From Pullilachnospira sp963929535 (GTDB taxonomy: Bacteria; Bacillota; Clostridia; Lachnospirales; Lachnospiraceae), in NCBI GenBank assembly GCA_963929535.1, contig CAWVIZ010000007.1:1-64000 (forward strand): a DNA stretch of 64,000 nt. Reading direction: 5' to 3'. The translations under genes and the position numbers were made by a program. Under the pieces are notes generated by a model. It had not been told where the DNA came from, did no database searches, and worked only from the letters and a program-made list of their open reading frames with translations. Below, piece after piece: positions 1 through 8,701 of this stretch (positions are counted from its first letter, which is position 1; the number at the start of each line of letters is the position of its first letter).

Positions 1-679
1 CGCATCGGCTGTACAGACGCTCCCATCATATTTCCCTGCGCCTGTGCCTGATGATAAAATTGGTTCATCATGCTCTGGCTGGGGCTGGATTCTGCCGTAC
101 TTCCCGGATACACCATATTTCCTGCAGGCGTATTCCCTGCATAGTGATTCTGGCTATTGTAGCCCGGCTGTCCGGCAGAAACGGCTGCCCTCCATAAGAG
201 GGAGCACCTGCGGCAGCTTCCGGATACTGCATTGGTACGGGGATCCCCGCATCCACCTGCGCCGGATCGTTGCTTTCTCCTACGTCCGCAAACTGGACGC
301 CATAACCCGCATCAGAGAGCGCACGTCCCACGGCGGCAGTCTCTGCCATCTCCAGGAACTTGTCTCCAAACTTTGGATCCTCTGAGCGGAATTTCATGGA
401 AAACGCATTGGCAATGTAATTCTCCGGTGCATCCGTGTAGTTCAGATAGATCTTTGCCTCCGCCAGCGCCACGTTCTCATTAAACCAGACAATATGACTG
501 GAGATCCGCCCCAAAGGATTCGCCAGACGGAACCAGAGTTTCCGGTATTTCACATCCAGATAAAGCTGGTCCTCCTGATCCTCCTGTTTGATCGTCCGGG
601 CAAATTCCAGAGGTTCAAATCCCTCCACCCGGTTCAAAGCCGCCACTGCCTGATTTTTCTGGTACAGTAATTCGTTCAT
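1..679 (-). pseudogene. Rad52/Erf-like ssDNA-annealing-type protein, frameshifted, 3' end off window
   Basis: The ATG at 679 follows AAGGAG at good spacing. The uninterrupted frame gives 203 residues and stops at 68-70. Its core contains ETAAVGRALSDAGYG (near residues 112-126), a pattern I associate with phage and plasmid annealing or recombination proteins; this family call is tentative. From about position 185 leftward, the -1 frame is open to the window edge and encodes a Gln/Asn/Gly/Met-rich tail (GYNSQNHYAG, later QAQAQGNMMG) that suits this protein much better than the ending DSRATIARIT. So a one-base shift lies between about 150 and 190: a mutation, an assembly error or programmed frameshifting. 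It is the last visible gene of the leftward recombination operon. Confidence 0.6.
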
Positions 680-761
680 ACATCTGCTCCTTTCGCAAAC
701 AGGGCAGGATATCCCTCTACATAAGGAATAGCCTGCCTTTCTTCATAAGTGGAAATTATTT

Positions 762-2996
762 TTATACCGCAAGCCGAAGCTGTTTCGGCTCACGCTCATT
801 CAGGTATTGATAATAGTAACGGGTGATCCGCTCCCCAAGAGCTGTATTGCGCCTGCCGGCATCGTCCGTATGGACTGCCTGGCAGACTGCGTTCCATTGC
901 CCCACCAGATACACCTTTTTCTTTGCACGGGTAATGCCTGTGTACAGGATATTCCGCTTCAGCATCATATAAAAGGCTCTCACCCAGGGGATGATGACAA
1001 TATCGCACTCGGATCCCTGGGACTTGTGTATGGTAATGGCATTGGCGTGTTCGATCATCTCCAGATCTTCCGTCTCGTAGGTCACGACACGTCCATCCGG
1101 AAATTCGATCACCGTTTTTACGGTTCCTTCCTCATCCGTATAAAAATCCGTAATCCTTCCCAGGTCCCCATTACTGGCCATCAACGTATTCTTGTTCTGA
1201 AGCACCTTATCCCCTTCCCGGTAGGTCTGCCCTCCTGCGGACAGTTCCTTTTTCCCAGGACTTGGCGGATTGATCAGGTCCTCCAGGCTCCGGTTCAGCT
1301 CGTTAGCGCCGTTTACCGTCTTTACCCGATAGGGTGTCAGGATCTGTACATGGTCCAGGCCGTTCCTTGCGGCCTCTTCCTGGTAAAGCTGGCGTACCAT
1401 GGCTGCTGTCTTATCTGCCGAATTGCAGGAGATAAACTGGAAATCATCGCCAAACCCAAAATCCGTCCGGTTTGCCAACATTTTACGGGCATTTAAGTGG
1501 ATGTTGCTGGTCTTTCCCTGGCGGAATACCAGATCCAGCACCGTCACAGGGATCAGCCCGCAGCCGATCAACTGACGGAACACATCACCGGCCCCCACAG
1601 ACGGGAGCTGATCCACGTCGCCTACCAGCAGGATACGGGAGGCAGGCTTTACCCTGCGGAAAAATTCATATCCCAAATGCATATCTACCATGGATACTTC
1701 ATCCAGATTCAAAAAACCGGCTTCCAGGTATTCTACTGCGTCTTCATAATCGGCAAAGTCACCCAGAAGCCCCAGAGCCATGTGCATCGTTGAGGCGTAC
1801 TCATGCCCGGTGCTTTCTGCCATCCGGCGTGCCGCACGCCCCGTAGGAGCCATGAGCTGCACCTGTGTCCTGCAGACCTTGGCATGGATATAAAGGATGA
1901 CTTTTAACACGGTGGTCTTCCCGGTTCCAGGCCCTCCGGTAATAATACTGATCTGGTTCTGGAACACCATACGCACTGCCTGCTTCTGCTTTTCTGACAG
2001 AGTAATCCCCAGGGCAGTCTGGGCCTGCGCCAATTCCTTTTCGATGTCATACGCCTCGCCCTGATCCAACAGACGCCGGGCGATCATGGAAGCAGTCTGG
2101 TTTTCTTCTTCATACTGTTTCTTCACATACACCCGCTCGCCGTCTACCACAATGCTTTCCTGCATCACCAGCCGGTAGAGTACCCTCTGGATATCTGTTT
2201 CTGTTACTGCCTGATTCGGAAGATCCTGGTTTAGCATGGCATATGCCCGCTGGATCAGCTCCGGGCGCTCCAGGTACAGATGCCCCTCCTCCTTCATAGC
2301 TGATTCCATGAGATGGGAGAGGCAGCCTGAAATCCGCATGGGATCATTGAGCGCCTGGCAGTTCTGCCGTCCAATAGCATCCACCGTTAAAAAGCCAAAC
2401 CCTTTTACTGCACAGAGCTGATAAGGCCTGTGACGGACAATCTCCACGGACTCATTGCGAAACCGCTGGAGGATCAGGTTCACCTTTTTAGGCGTTACCT
2501 TATAGGGTGCCAGGAATGTCATGAGTTCCCGGAACACCTTGTTTTTTCCGTAGGACTCCACAATCCCCTTCAGCTTTTTCTGGGAAATTCCTTTTACCTT
2601 CAGAAGCTCCTGGGGATGTTCTTCCATGATTTCCAGCGTATTAAGGCCAAATTCTTTGTAAATGGCCTCTGCAACTTTTGCCCCTACACCCTTTACAGAG
2701 CCGCAGGAGAGGTAGCCTAAGATCCCCTCCTTCGTGCGCGGCACGATCTCCATGAAATTTTCCACCTGATACTGCAGGCCGTGGCTGGACTTTTCCCACT
2801 GTCCTTCCATCTCAATCTCGATCTGGTCAGACTGGGGCAGGTCAAAGCCTATGGCGATAAACCCGATCACTTTCTGGCCCTGTAAGTATTTGTCTCTGGC
2901 AACAAGCGGTACAGAAGCATCCTTCGTCGTAAACACCGCAATGGTGTATCCATTCTCCTCATTCAGAAATATGGTTTTCCGGTATCTGCACCGCAT
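762..2996 (-). CDS. RecD-like (RecD2/TraA family) ATP-dependent DNA helicase
   Basis: A superfamily 1 5'-3' helicase of about 744 residues. An N-terminal OB-like and helix-hairpin-helix region (GSVKGVGAKVAEAI near 101-114; further HhH near 137 and 200) precedes Walker A GGPGTGKTT (about 356-364), Walker B LDEVSMVD (433-440), VGDVDQLPS, and the C-terminal TIHKSQGSE and YTGITRAKK motifs of the UvrD_C/RecD2 fold. A TTG lies at 3002, but the ATG at 2996 is better placed after AAGGAG. The start overlaps the end of the upstream deoxyribosyltransferase-like gene by about 40 bases, suggesting translational coupling. Beside YqaJ it probably serves element recombination or replication rather than general host repair. 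Confidence 0.9.
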   Translation of the reverse strand: MRCRYRKTIFLNEENGYTIAVFTTKDASVPLVARDKYLQGQKVIGFIAIGFDLPQSDQIEIEMEGQWEKSSHGLQYQVENFMEIVPRTKEGILGYLSCGSVKGVGAKVAEAIYKEFGLNTLEIMEEHPQELLKVKGISQKKLKGIVESYGKNKVFRELMTFLAPYKVTPKKVNLILQRFRNESVEIVRHRPYQLCAVKGFGFLTVDAIGRQNCQALNDPMRISGCLSHLMESAMKEEGHLYLERPELIQRAYAMLNQDLPNQAVTETDIQRVLYRLVMQESIVVDGERVYVKKQYEEENQTASMIARRLLDQGEAYDIEKELAQAQTALGITLSEKQKQAVRMVFQNQISIITGGPGTGKTTVLKVILYIHAKVCRTQVQLMAPTGRAARRMAESTGHEYASTMHMALGLLGDFADYEDAVEYLEAGFLNLDEVSMVDMHLGYEFFRRVKPASRILLVGDVDQLPSVGAGDVFRQLIGCGLIPVTVLDLVFRQGKTSNIHLNARKMLANRTDFGFGDDFQFISCNSADKTAAMVRQLYQEEAARNGLDHVQILTPYRVKTVNGANELNRSLEDLINPPSPGKKELSAGGQTYREGDKVLQNKNTLMASNGDLGRITDFYTDEEGTVKTVIEFPDGRVVTYETEDLEMIEHANAITIHKSQGSECDIVIIPWVRAFYMMLKRNILYTGITRAKKKVYLVGQWNAVCQAVHTDDAGRRNTALGERITRYYYQYLNEREPKQLRLAV

Positions 2997-3375
2997 ATTC
3001 AATCTCCTTCCATTTTTTTATCTTCCGCAGCTGGAAGGGTTCCCGTCCTCCTTCGAGCCAGTACACCTCCTTCCCGGTATCATGGGCATAACGGATTTCT
3101 CCTTCCATGCCGGAAGAAATCCTGCCGCCACAGATAATCAGCACATCACAGAAGTCTAAAAGCTGTTTTCCAATGGAAAGCGCCAGCTTCCGTTCCTCTG
3201 GTATGGTGTCATCCAGCATCAGCGGCAGATAGGCATGGGAGGCATACGTGCGGCAGTGGAATACCTCTCTGATCGTATCCAGATACGCCTTCGCAAGCCC
3301 CATGTTAAACATTCGTTCTTCCCGGGTTTTTGCAGACAACGGAGAGCAGATATACGCTCTTTTTCCTTTTAACAT
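2959..3375 (-). CDS. Nucleoside 2-deoxyribosyltransferase-like protein (DUF4406-like)
   Basis: Small protein of about 138 residues beginning LKGKRAYICSPLSA, the beta-strand/loop signature of the deoxyribosyltransferase-like Rossmann fold; LLDFCDVLIICGGRISSGMEGEI in the middle resembles the active-site region that includes a Glu. Such proteins recur in phages and mobile elements, with nucleotide-related roles mostly unproven. The ATG at 3375 sits seven bases after GGAGG and overlaps the TGA of the YqaJ gene (TGATG), so translation is probably coupled; the GTG at 3378 is the less likely alternative. The exact substrate is unknown. Confidence 0.7.
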   Translation of the reverse strand: MLKGKRAYICSPLSAKTREERMFNMGLAKAYLDTIREVFHCRTYASHAYLPLMLDDTIPEERKLALSIGKQLLDFCDVLIICGGRISSGMEGEIRYAHDTGKEVYWLEGGREPFQLRKIKKWKEIEYAVQIPENHISE

Positions 3376-4418
3376 CACGCCGCCTCCTTCTTTAACCGGA
3401 AGATCCGGTTTTCTGTTTCTGTAGCATATTCTTTGAAAATATCCGGATGCTGCACTTTCAGCTTTTCAAGATTTTCTTTCCCGATCATCGTCCTGCGGGT
3501 CGGGTTAAAGGTAATCTTGTAACGGTTGGTTCCGTCTTCCAGAAATGCCTTGCATCCCTGTCCCATCAACTCCACGAAAGGAACACTGATCGCACGCTGT
3601 TCAGCGTCAATTTCCTTCTTACGCTTCTCTAAGCGTGATTTTTCATCTGATAAAGCAAGATACTTTTCCAGGCTTTTGGAATCCAGCGTCGTGATTGGGA
3701 TTTCCGGGATCGACTTATCAGCATAGCCGCTGTAACGGCGGATGCTGGCAAGCACCAGATCCGGTTTCCCCACCAGCGGCGGTTCCACCTTCTTCTCCAC
3801 AAATTCACGCCAGAAATATCCTTCCTGCTCGATGATATCCTGCTCTTCCATGAGATCACGCTCCAGAGGACGGTATACAAAGTCGTTCTCGTTATTCCCC
3901 CACAGACACGCAATAAATGCATGACTGATGTTCACCACCGACATATAGTGCCGCACCTGATAGACATAGTGCTCCGGGATTTTCCCGTCATCCCACTTCT
4001 CTTTGGCGTTATAATTACAGGTTTTGCACTCCAGTATGGCAAAGCTGCCATCCGGCATACGCACAAAGAAATCAATATCGGCAAGCATAAACGGGTAAAG
4101 CGGATGCCGGAACATGATCCGCACGGGAAACACCTCCAGGCCGGTTTTCTTAGAGAAAATCTCCGCTACCAGATCCTCCAGTCTGTGTCCAAATTCCTTG
4201 GCAACCCAGTTGGCTTCAGGTTCCTCAATCACCGGGGTAACGCCAATCTTGTCATAGTAAAGATCACGGCTGGTAACAAAAGGCGAGATTCCCATGATAG
4301 CGGCTACATCACTGCCTCCGATCCCCAGACGGCGGAATGCGAGCCATTGCTCTCTGGAGAGGGTACTGATATCCACGACCTGTTCCGGTTCATAATCCAT
4401 TCGTAACATCTGTTTCAT
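3375..4418 (-). CDS. YqaJ-family viral recombinase (exonuclease)
   Basis: About 347 residues. LGIGGSDVAAIMGISPF (near 31-47) is the hallmark of YqaJ/lambda-exonuclease-like nucleases; ILECKTC supplies the metal-site E-x-K, and HYVYQVRHYM the downstream Gln. The family resects double-stranded ends 5'-3' and works with a single-strand annealing protein, which would be the frameshifted gene at the left edge. The start is set by AAGGAGGAG at 4424-4432; longer upstream codons overlap the preceding gene and lack a ribosome site. Ten bases separate it from the upstream stop. Confidence 0.88.
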   Translation of the reverse strand: MKQMLRMDYEPEQVVDISTLSREQWLAFRRLGIGGSDVAAIMGISPFVTSRDLYYDKIGVTPVIEEPEANWVAKEFGHRLEDLVAEIFSKKTGLEVFPVRIMFRHPLYPFMLADIDFFVRMPDGSFAILECKTCNYNAKEKWDDGKIPEHYVYQVRHYMSVVNISHAFIACLWGNNENDFVYRPLERDLMEEQDIIEQEGYFWREFVEKKVEPPLVGKPDLVLASIRRYSGYADKSIPEIPITTLDSKSLEKYLALSDEKSRLEKRKKEIDAEQRAISVPFVELMGQGCKAFLEDGTNRYKITFNPTRRTMIGKENLEKLKVQHPDIFKEYATETENRIFRLKKEAA

Positions 4419-4428
4419 AAGCTCCTCC

Positions 4429-5568
4429 TTAACACTTAACGGCGCCATATACATCAAATTCCTTCCAGTCCATGGCAAGGGCCCTGGTCAGGTTTTCCTC
4501 CATCCGCAAAAGCTGGCTGCCGGTAAATCCCTGGCAGGCGGCATAGAAGGGTGCCTCGTTCATGGCATAGTAAAGGTCATGGGCCGTACAGCTCTGTTCC
4601 CCGTTCTGTGCCACATACATCTCCACCACTTCATTACGGATCGCCGCCTTGATCTTCAGCTTTTTCATCAGTAACCTTAAGCAGTTCACCGGGTTATGGA
4701 TCTCGATTTCCAGAAGCGCTGCCAAACGCTCTGTGGCATCCTGATATCTTGCATACACTTCTTTCAAATTGTTGCGGTAATCCAGGATTGTGCTGTGGTT
4801 CCTGTGCGCCAGAGTGATCGGGCTTCCCAGGCTGAGCGTATGGTTGTTCCCGTCTGTCAGCAGCATAGGATACAGATTGACACCGCTGGCTGCGACATCA
4901 GAAGTGGTCAGGCGCAGCGCCGGTGTAATATTCTTTCTGCTTACTCCGTACCGGTCCAGCGCATCCCTGTAGGTGTCCAGAAGCTCCTGGTTCCCGGAAA
5001 GCGTCCACATGGCACTCATGACGGAATGGTCATAGGTTCCGGAGCCTTCCAGATAAGCGCTTCCCTTGAAATTCGTGTGCAGATATTCGCTGGTCATCTC
5101 AAAGATTGCTTTCATGTCCAGTACGCTGTAATCATGGGCGTCTCCCCCGTGGACTGCAGAGACTTTTCCATCCGCAATCTTGATGAGGCATTCCCCTTTC
5201 GCTGCTTTCAGGCAGCAATTCACAACCTTTGCATAAGTTGCCAGATCCAGCTTTCGCAGGCCGTCCCCGCCGATACCGGCACGTCCTAAGATTGTCTGGA
5301 TTGCACAGTTCCGGACCGGATATGCCTCGCCTCGTACCTTCAGTACAAGCCGGGTGTGCTTTTCCGTATCCTTCAGGATTTCCTCCATCTCTGCGTCTCC
5401 GTTATCCAGATTGTCCGCCTCTTTTTCAAGCGGCACCAGCCGGAGGGCCCGGATGGGCTTGCGGATCCACTCTGAGGCTTTCCCTCTTCTTGAAAGAAAA
5501 TCAAGCATCTCCTCTGCCGTGGCAAATGTCTTTTCAAAACCATCTGCGTAAACCATTGTTTCATTCAT
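4429..5568 (-). CDS. Conserved element protein of unknown function (possibly DUF932-like)
   Basis: About 379 residues, soluble, no membrane segment. The N-terminus VYADGFEKTFATAEEMLDFL and the passage EAYPVRNCAIQTILGRAGI faintly resemble DUF932 phage/plasmid proteins, but I do not recognise it firmly. The ATG at 5568 is preferred over the GTG at 5580: AGGTGG lies at workable distance, and the ATG overlaps the TGA of a small upstream frame (ATGA), a coupling signature. Its place at the head of the recombination operon suggests a DNA-processing accessory role (inference). Confidence 0.6.
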   Translation of the reverse strand: MNETMVYADGFEKTFATAEEMLDFLSRRGKASEWIRKPIRALRLVPLEKEADNLDNGDAEMEEILKDTEKHTRLVLKVRGEAYPVRNCAIQTILGRAGIGGDGLRKLDLATYAKVVNCCLKAAKGECLIKIADGKVSAVHGGDAHDYSVLDMKAIFEMTSEYLHTNFKGSAYLEGSGTYDHSVMSAMWTLSGNQELLDTYRDALDRYGVSRKNITPALRLTTSDVAASGVNLYPMLLTDGNNHTLSLGSPITLAHRNHSTILDYRNNLKEVYARYQDATERLAALLEIEIHNPVNCLRLLMKKLKIKAAIRNEVVEMYVAQNGEQSCTAHDLYYAMNEAPFYAACQGFTGSQLLRMEENLTRALAMDWKEFDVYGAVKC

Positions 5569-5726
5569 TGTTTCTTCCACCTTTCTTTAAAATAATTATC
5601 CATAAACAGCCGAAGCTGATTGTGGCAGGCCACATACATACACAAAAATCCGGCAGAAACATTTTCTTCCGGATAAACGGCAACAAAAAAGGATGAGCAG
5701 AGAAACCTCTTGTTTTCTCCATTCAT
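5565..5726 (-). CDS. Small hypothetical protein upstream of the recombination genes
   Basis: A short frame from the ATG at 5726 (MNGENKRFLC) gives about 53 residues, rich in aromatics and ending in basic residues (FKERWKKQ). Its stop overlaps the start of the next gene as ATGA, which favours real translation. The ribosome site (GGAAAAGG directly before the ATG) is poor, and I recognise no domain. It could be a leader peptide or simply transcribed leader. Confidence 0.35.
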   Translation of the reverse strand: MNGENKRFLCSSFFVAVYPEENVSAGFLCMYVACHNQLRLFMDNYFKERWKKQ

Positions 5727-5914
5727 CCTTTTCCAATCTGGTTCTTCACCGATAAAACAAAAAAAGTGCCACACAGCCATTTCAGGCATACGGTGACACT
5801 TCACTACAAACATAAACAACTTATGCCGGGAAAAGCTCCTGCTTTTCCTCTTCATGTACGGGATTTCTCAAAATCCCAAAACATGATCCCCCGCCGGGGA
5901 ACGCATAAAAAAGA

Positions 5915-5979
5915 ACTATATCAGTATAGTAGCACAGGATATAGGTGCTGTCAATTCGTTTTATACTATATATGGTATG
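5915..5979 (-). promoter_or_regulatory. Promoter of the recombination operon with two flanking palindromes
   Basis: Reading leftward, TTGACA (5949-5954), a 17-base spacer and TACTAT (5926-5931) form a near-consensus sigma-A promoter. An inverted repeat ACTATA-N4-TATAGT (5915-5930) covers the -10 and start region, and a second, ATAC...GTAT (5964-5979), lies just upstream of the -35. This suits repression by the nearby XRE regulator, but the binding is inferred. The leader to the first firm start (5568) is about 350 bases. Confidence 0.75.
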
Positions 5980-5998
5980 TGATAATGACATAACTATC

Positions 5999-6205
5999 CT
6001 ATTTTGTGCCTTTTGTTTCCTCCTCGCAGACAAACGTGATCTGTCTTGACATAAATTCCTCACAGCTTGTCAGAGTTTTTCCATGCTTCTTCAGTTCCTC
6101 ACTGGCATTTTGATTACATCGTTCTTCAAAGATACATCCCTCACAGTTATTTGCCAGCGCCCTGCGGACCCATTTCAATTCTTCCTGCGTACCTATGATT
6201 TTCAT
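5999..6205 (-). CDS. Small Cys-rich protein
   Basis: 68 residues starting MKIIGTQEELKWVRRAL, with the cluster CEGCIFEERC and a later Cys (SCEEF) that could bind zinc. I have the impression of similar short proteins in clostridial phages and elements, with no known function. The ATG at 6205 follows GAGGTG at seven bases; the longer frame from 6265 has no ribosome site. It stands upstream of the 5926-5954 promoter, so it is probably transcribed separately from the recombination operon. Confidence 0.6.
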   Translation of the reverse strand: MKIIGTQEELKWVRRALANNCEGCIFEERCNQNASEELKKHGKTLTSCEEFMSRQITFVCEEETKGTK

Positions 6206-6292
6206 TAAAAACACCTCATTAACATCATACCCTAAAACAGCGCTTCTATCACATTTTTTTTGCAATCAGGTATATAGCAGTAAATTCCGGTT

Positions 6293-6346
6293 ATATTCCG
6301 TAATATGAGCATTTATATAGTGAATAACTCTATTTTATTCCGTAAT
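6293..6346 (+). promoter_or_regulatory. Repeated palindromic motif ATTCCGTAAT (putative operator)
   Basis: ATATT-CCGT-AATAT (6293-6306) and a second ATTCCGTAAT (6337-6346) lie 60-110 bases ahead of the XRE regulator start. Two identical half-symmetric boxes in front of a repressor-type gene suggest autoregulation. No clear -35/-10 pair was found here, so the promoter position is unresolved. Confidence 0.45.
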
Positions 6347-6403
6347 TTGCCGGAAGTAAATAGTTTAAAATCGAAGGAAGATGTAGGAAGAGAGGTGGAT
6401 GAC

Positions 6404-6721
6404 ATGGAGAAAAAATTTATCGGTGACAGGATTACCGAACTGCGGATAAAAAAGAATGTATCCGAATATCAGATGAGCCTGGATCTCGGCAAAAACAAAA
6501 GTTACATCCAGTCCATTTCTTCCGGGCGCTCCCTGCCTACCATGGAGAACTTCCTGGAAATCTGCGAATATCTGGAAGTAACTCCCTGCCAGTTCTTCGA
6601 TACAGCTCTTCACAATCTTCCTCTATACGAAAAAGCGGCTGACTTATTAAAGCAGCTCGACGATGAGGATATGATCGCTGTAATCAGTATACTACATCGG
6701 CTCGCTGCCAGACATAAATAA
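6404..6721 (+). CDS. XRE-family transcriptional regulator
   Basis: 105 residues. An N-terminal HTH_3 domain (IGDRITELRIKKNVSEYQMS, then LGKNKSYIQSISSGRSLP as recognition helix, residues about 5-55) is followed by LEICEYLEVTPCQFF, typical of the Cro/C1-type end, and a short helical tail. The ATG at 6404 follows AGAGGTGG; the longer frame from 6305 crosses the repeated operator-like boxes and has no ribosome site. It is transcribed away from the recombination operon whose promoter carries palindromes, so it is the likely element repressor (inference). Confidence 0.85.
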   Translation: MEKKFIGDRITELRIKKNVSEYQMSLDLGKNKSYIQSISSGRSLPTMENFLEICEYLEVTPCQFFDTALHNLPLYEKAADLLKQLDDEDMIAVISILHRLAARHK

Positions 6722-6730
6722 TTTTCAGAG

Positions 6731-6755
6731 GCTGTCCACACGGACAGCTTTTTTT
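6731..6755 (+). terminator. Rho-independent terminator after the XRE gene
   Basis: GCTGTCC / GGACAGC stem with ACAC loop followed by seven T, ten bases after the XRE stop. Confidence 0.9.
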
Positions 6756-7085
6756 CTATTTTTTTACACATTCTGCATTTTCTCCGCTATTTCCCTTACA
6801 AATGGCAAAATAGAGTACCTTGAAAATTTCACACCCTCCCGGAAGAGGGATACGGGTGCCTGCAGATAGTGCAGCATGATGCGTGCCTGCAGGCTTTAAG
6901 ATTGCATAGCAACGCCGAAGACGCGGCTTGGGAAGGCGCAGGAACTGGCTTCCAGGGAGAATTAACTTTTTTGATTTGAATTATCATGAATACGAAATTT
7001 ACAACCTGGCAGAAAAAACGTATAATAATGGCACGAGGATGTCTTAGTTATACGTTTTTCCTGCTGTTCTTTGAAAGGAGGATAA
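6756..7085. other. Structured intergenic region before xis-int
   Basis: No gene is seen. The stretch 6828-6960 is G/C-rich amid AT-rich flanks and holds several possible stems: CCCTC/GAGGG near 6833-6848, two direct copies of GTGCCTGCAG (6856-6865, 6883-6892), the palindrome GCCTGCAGGC, and GCCG/CGGC. A perfect 12-bp inverted repeat, AAAAACGTATAA (7014-7025) and TTATACGTTTTT (7048-7059), follows just before the xis ribosome site. Confidence 0.5.
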
Positions 7086-7301
7086 ATGACAGCAGAAACC
7101 AACTACTCAAAAACATCTGCTTTATCATCCGGTGGATCTGATACTTACTCGGTAAGTGATATAGCCATCATTCTTGGAATAAGTAAAAAATCAGCTTATA
7201 AATTATGCGAACAGAATTTCTTTATTTCCAAACGGATAGGCAGAATTATACGGGTAAATAAAAAATCCTTTGAGGACTGGCTGAACGGCAGACCTGAATA
7301 A
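7086..7301 (+). CDS. Excisionase-family helix-turn-helix DNA-binding protein
   Basis: 71 residues. The MerR-like winged HTH of the excisionase family is seen in TYSVSDIAIILGISKKSAYKL (residues about 20-40) and RIGRIIRVNKKSFEDWLNG (50-68), the usual R-x-G-R-...-F-x-x-W ending. GAAAGGAGG lies at good distance before the ATG. It ends 13 bases before the integrase start, so both are one transcription unit; it probably directs excision (inference). Confidence 0.85.
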   Translation: MTAETNYSKTSALSSGGSDTYSVSDIAIILGISKKSAYKLCEQNFFISKRIGRIIRVNKKSFEDWLNGRPE

Positions 7302-7314
7302 AGGAGAAAAACGT

Positions 7315-8697
7315 ATGGCTACAATCATTAAGCGTAAAAAGAATTATTCTGTCGTTTATTATTACGATACGCCGCAAGGCGAAAAGAAACAGAAGTGGGA
7401 AACCTTTACAAGTTACAAAGACGCAAATAAAAGGAAAGTAGAAATAGAAAATCAGCAGGAGAATGGAACATTTATTGCTCCTACTTCACAAACAGTAGAA
7501 GATTTTCTATATGATTTCGTAACTTTGTACGGTGAAAAGAAATGGGGACTTACTACCTACGACAGTAATTTAGGATTAATCAGCAACTACATCAATCCGA
7601 TTATAGGATCGACACCAATTCAGAAGGTAAACCGTAAATTTGTTGATTCTTACTACAAAACACTGACAAAAACAAAACCTGTGATTGTCAGGAACCGTAA
7701 GCCCAAAAGCGAATTTCTTCCACCGGCAACGATTGAAAAAATCTTCAAACTTCTTTCTACTGCATTTAAACAGGCTGTCAAATGGGAGCTTGTCGGGAAA
7801 AATCCTTTTCAGCTTTCCGATGCACTTCCCCGAACCAAATACAAAAAACGTGATATATGGACGGCAGAAAGCATCAGTAAAGCGCTTAACAGCTGTAAAG
7901 ATGGTAAATTGTATGTAGCAATAAATCTTGCTTTTGCCTGCTCTATGAGAGAAGGAGAGATCCTTGGACTTACCTGGGACCTTGTAAATATCTCCGATGA
8001 GGCAATCGCAGAAGATAATGCGTACATTGATATTAAAAAAGAGCTGCTCAGAGTTTCTAAACGGGCTCTGGAAACCCTGGATCAGAAAGATGTCTATTAT
8101 ATCTTTCCGCCATTGATGCCGAATACATCAACCAGGGTTGTTCTGAAAAAGCCAAAAAACGATACCAGTATCCGGCGTGTGTGGATACCGAAAACACTGG
8201 CTTACATTCTTCGTGATTGGAAAAAGGCACAGGATGAGCTTAAAGAATTTCTCGGTGACGAATATCAGGACTTCAATCTTGTTGTCGCTCTTGCGAATGG
8301 TCGCCCATGTGAAGGAAGGGTATTGCTGAAGGCTTTTGAAGAACTTCGTGAGGAAGCCGGATTGCCTAACGTAGTGTTCCATTCACTCAGACATTCCAGT
8401 ACAACATATAAACTCAAGCTGAACCATGGCGATATTAAAGCTACTCAGGGAGATACTGGACACGCTCAGGCAGACATGGTTACGGAGGTTTATTCTCATA
8501 TACTTGATGAGGATAGAAAAATTAATGCTCAAAAATTCGATGCAGCGTTCTACGCTAATCCGGATCTGAGCAAATACAATCCTCCTCTTCCAAATGAGAA
8601 GCCTGAAAAAGCAGAAATAGACATCAACAACTTAATCGAGCAGCTGAAAAAATCGCCTGAGCTGGCTAATACACTGGCACAGCTTTTGGCTCAATAA
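7315..8697 (+). CDS. int: Tyrosine site-specific integrase
   Basis: 460 residues. The N-terminal arm-binding-type region (IIKRKKNYSVVYYYDTPQG, residues 4-22) and SAM-like core-binding domain (about 60-160) precede the catalytic domain with R212 (CSMREGEILGL), H356-x-x-R359 (FHSLRHSS), H383 (DTGHAQ) and the nucleophile Tyr393 (VYSHIL). All catalytic residues are present, so it should be active. AAAGGAG precedes the ATG. The gene abuts tRNA-Arg(CCU), the presumed target, and repeated TTAGCA motifs follow its stop. Confidence 0.95.
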   Translation: MATIIKRKKNYSVVYYYDTPQGEKKQKWETFTSYKDANKRKVEIENQQENGTFIAPTSQTVEDFLYDFVTLYGEKKWGLTTYDSNLGLISNYINPIIGSTPIQKVNRKFVDSYYKTLTKTKPVIVRNRKPKSEFLPPATIEKIFKLLSTAFKQAVKWELVGKNPFQLSDALPRTKYKKRDIWTAESISKALNSCKDGKLYVAINLAFACSMREGEILGLTWDLVNISDEAIAEDNAYIDIKKELLRVSKRALETLDQKDVYYIFPPLMPNTSTRVVLKKPKNDTSIRRVWIPKTLAYILRDWKKAQDELKEFLGDEYQDFNLVVALANGRPCEGRVLLKAFEELREEAGLPNVVFHSLRHSSTTYKLKLNHGDIKATQGDTGHAQADMVTEVYSHILDEDRKINAQKFDAAFYANPDLSKYNPPLPNEKPEKAEIDINNLIEQLKKSPELANTLAQLLAQ

Positions 8698-8701
8698 CTT
8701 A

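Noticed and set aside
5821..6063. 80-residue frame across the recombination promoter
   Set aside because: It covers the -35/-10 and both palindromes and has no ribosome site.
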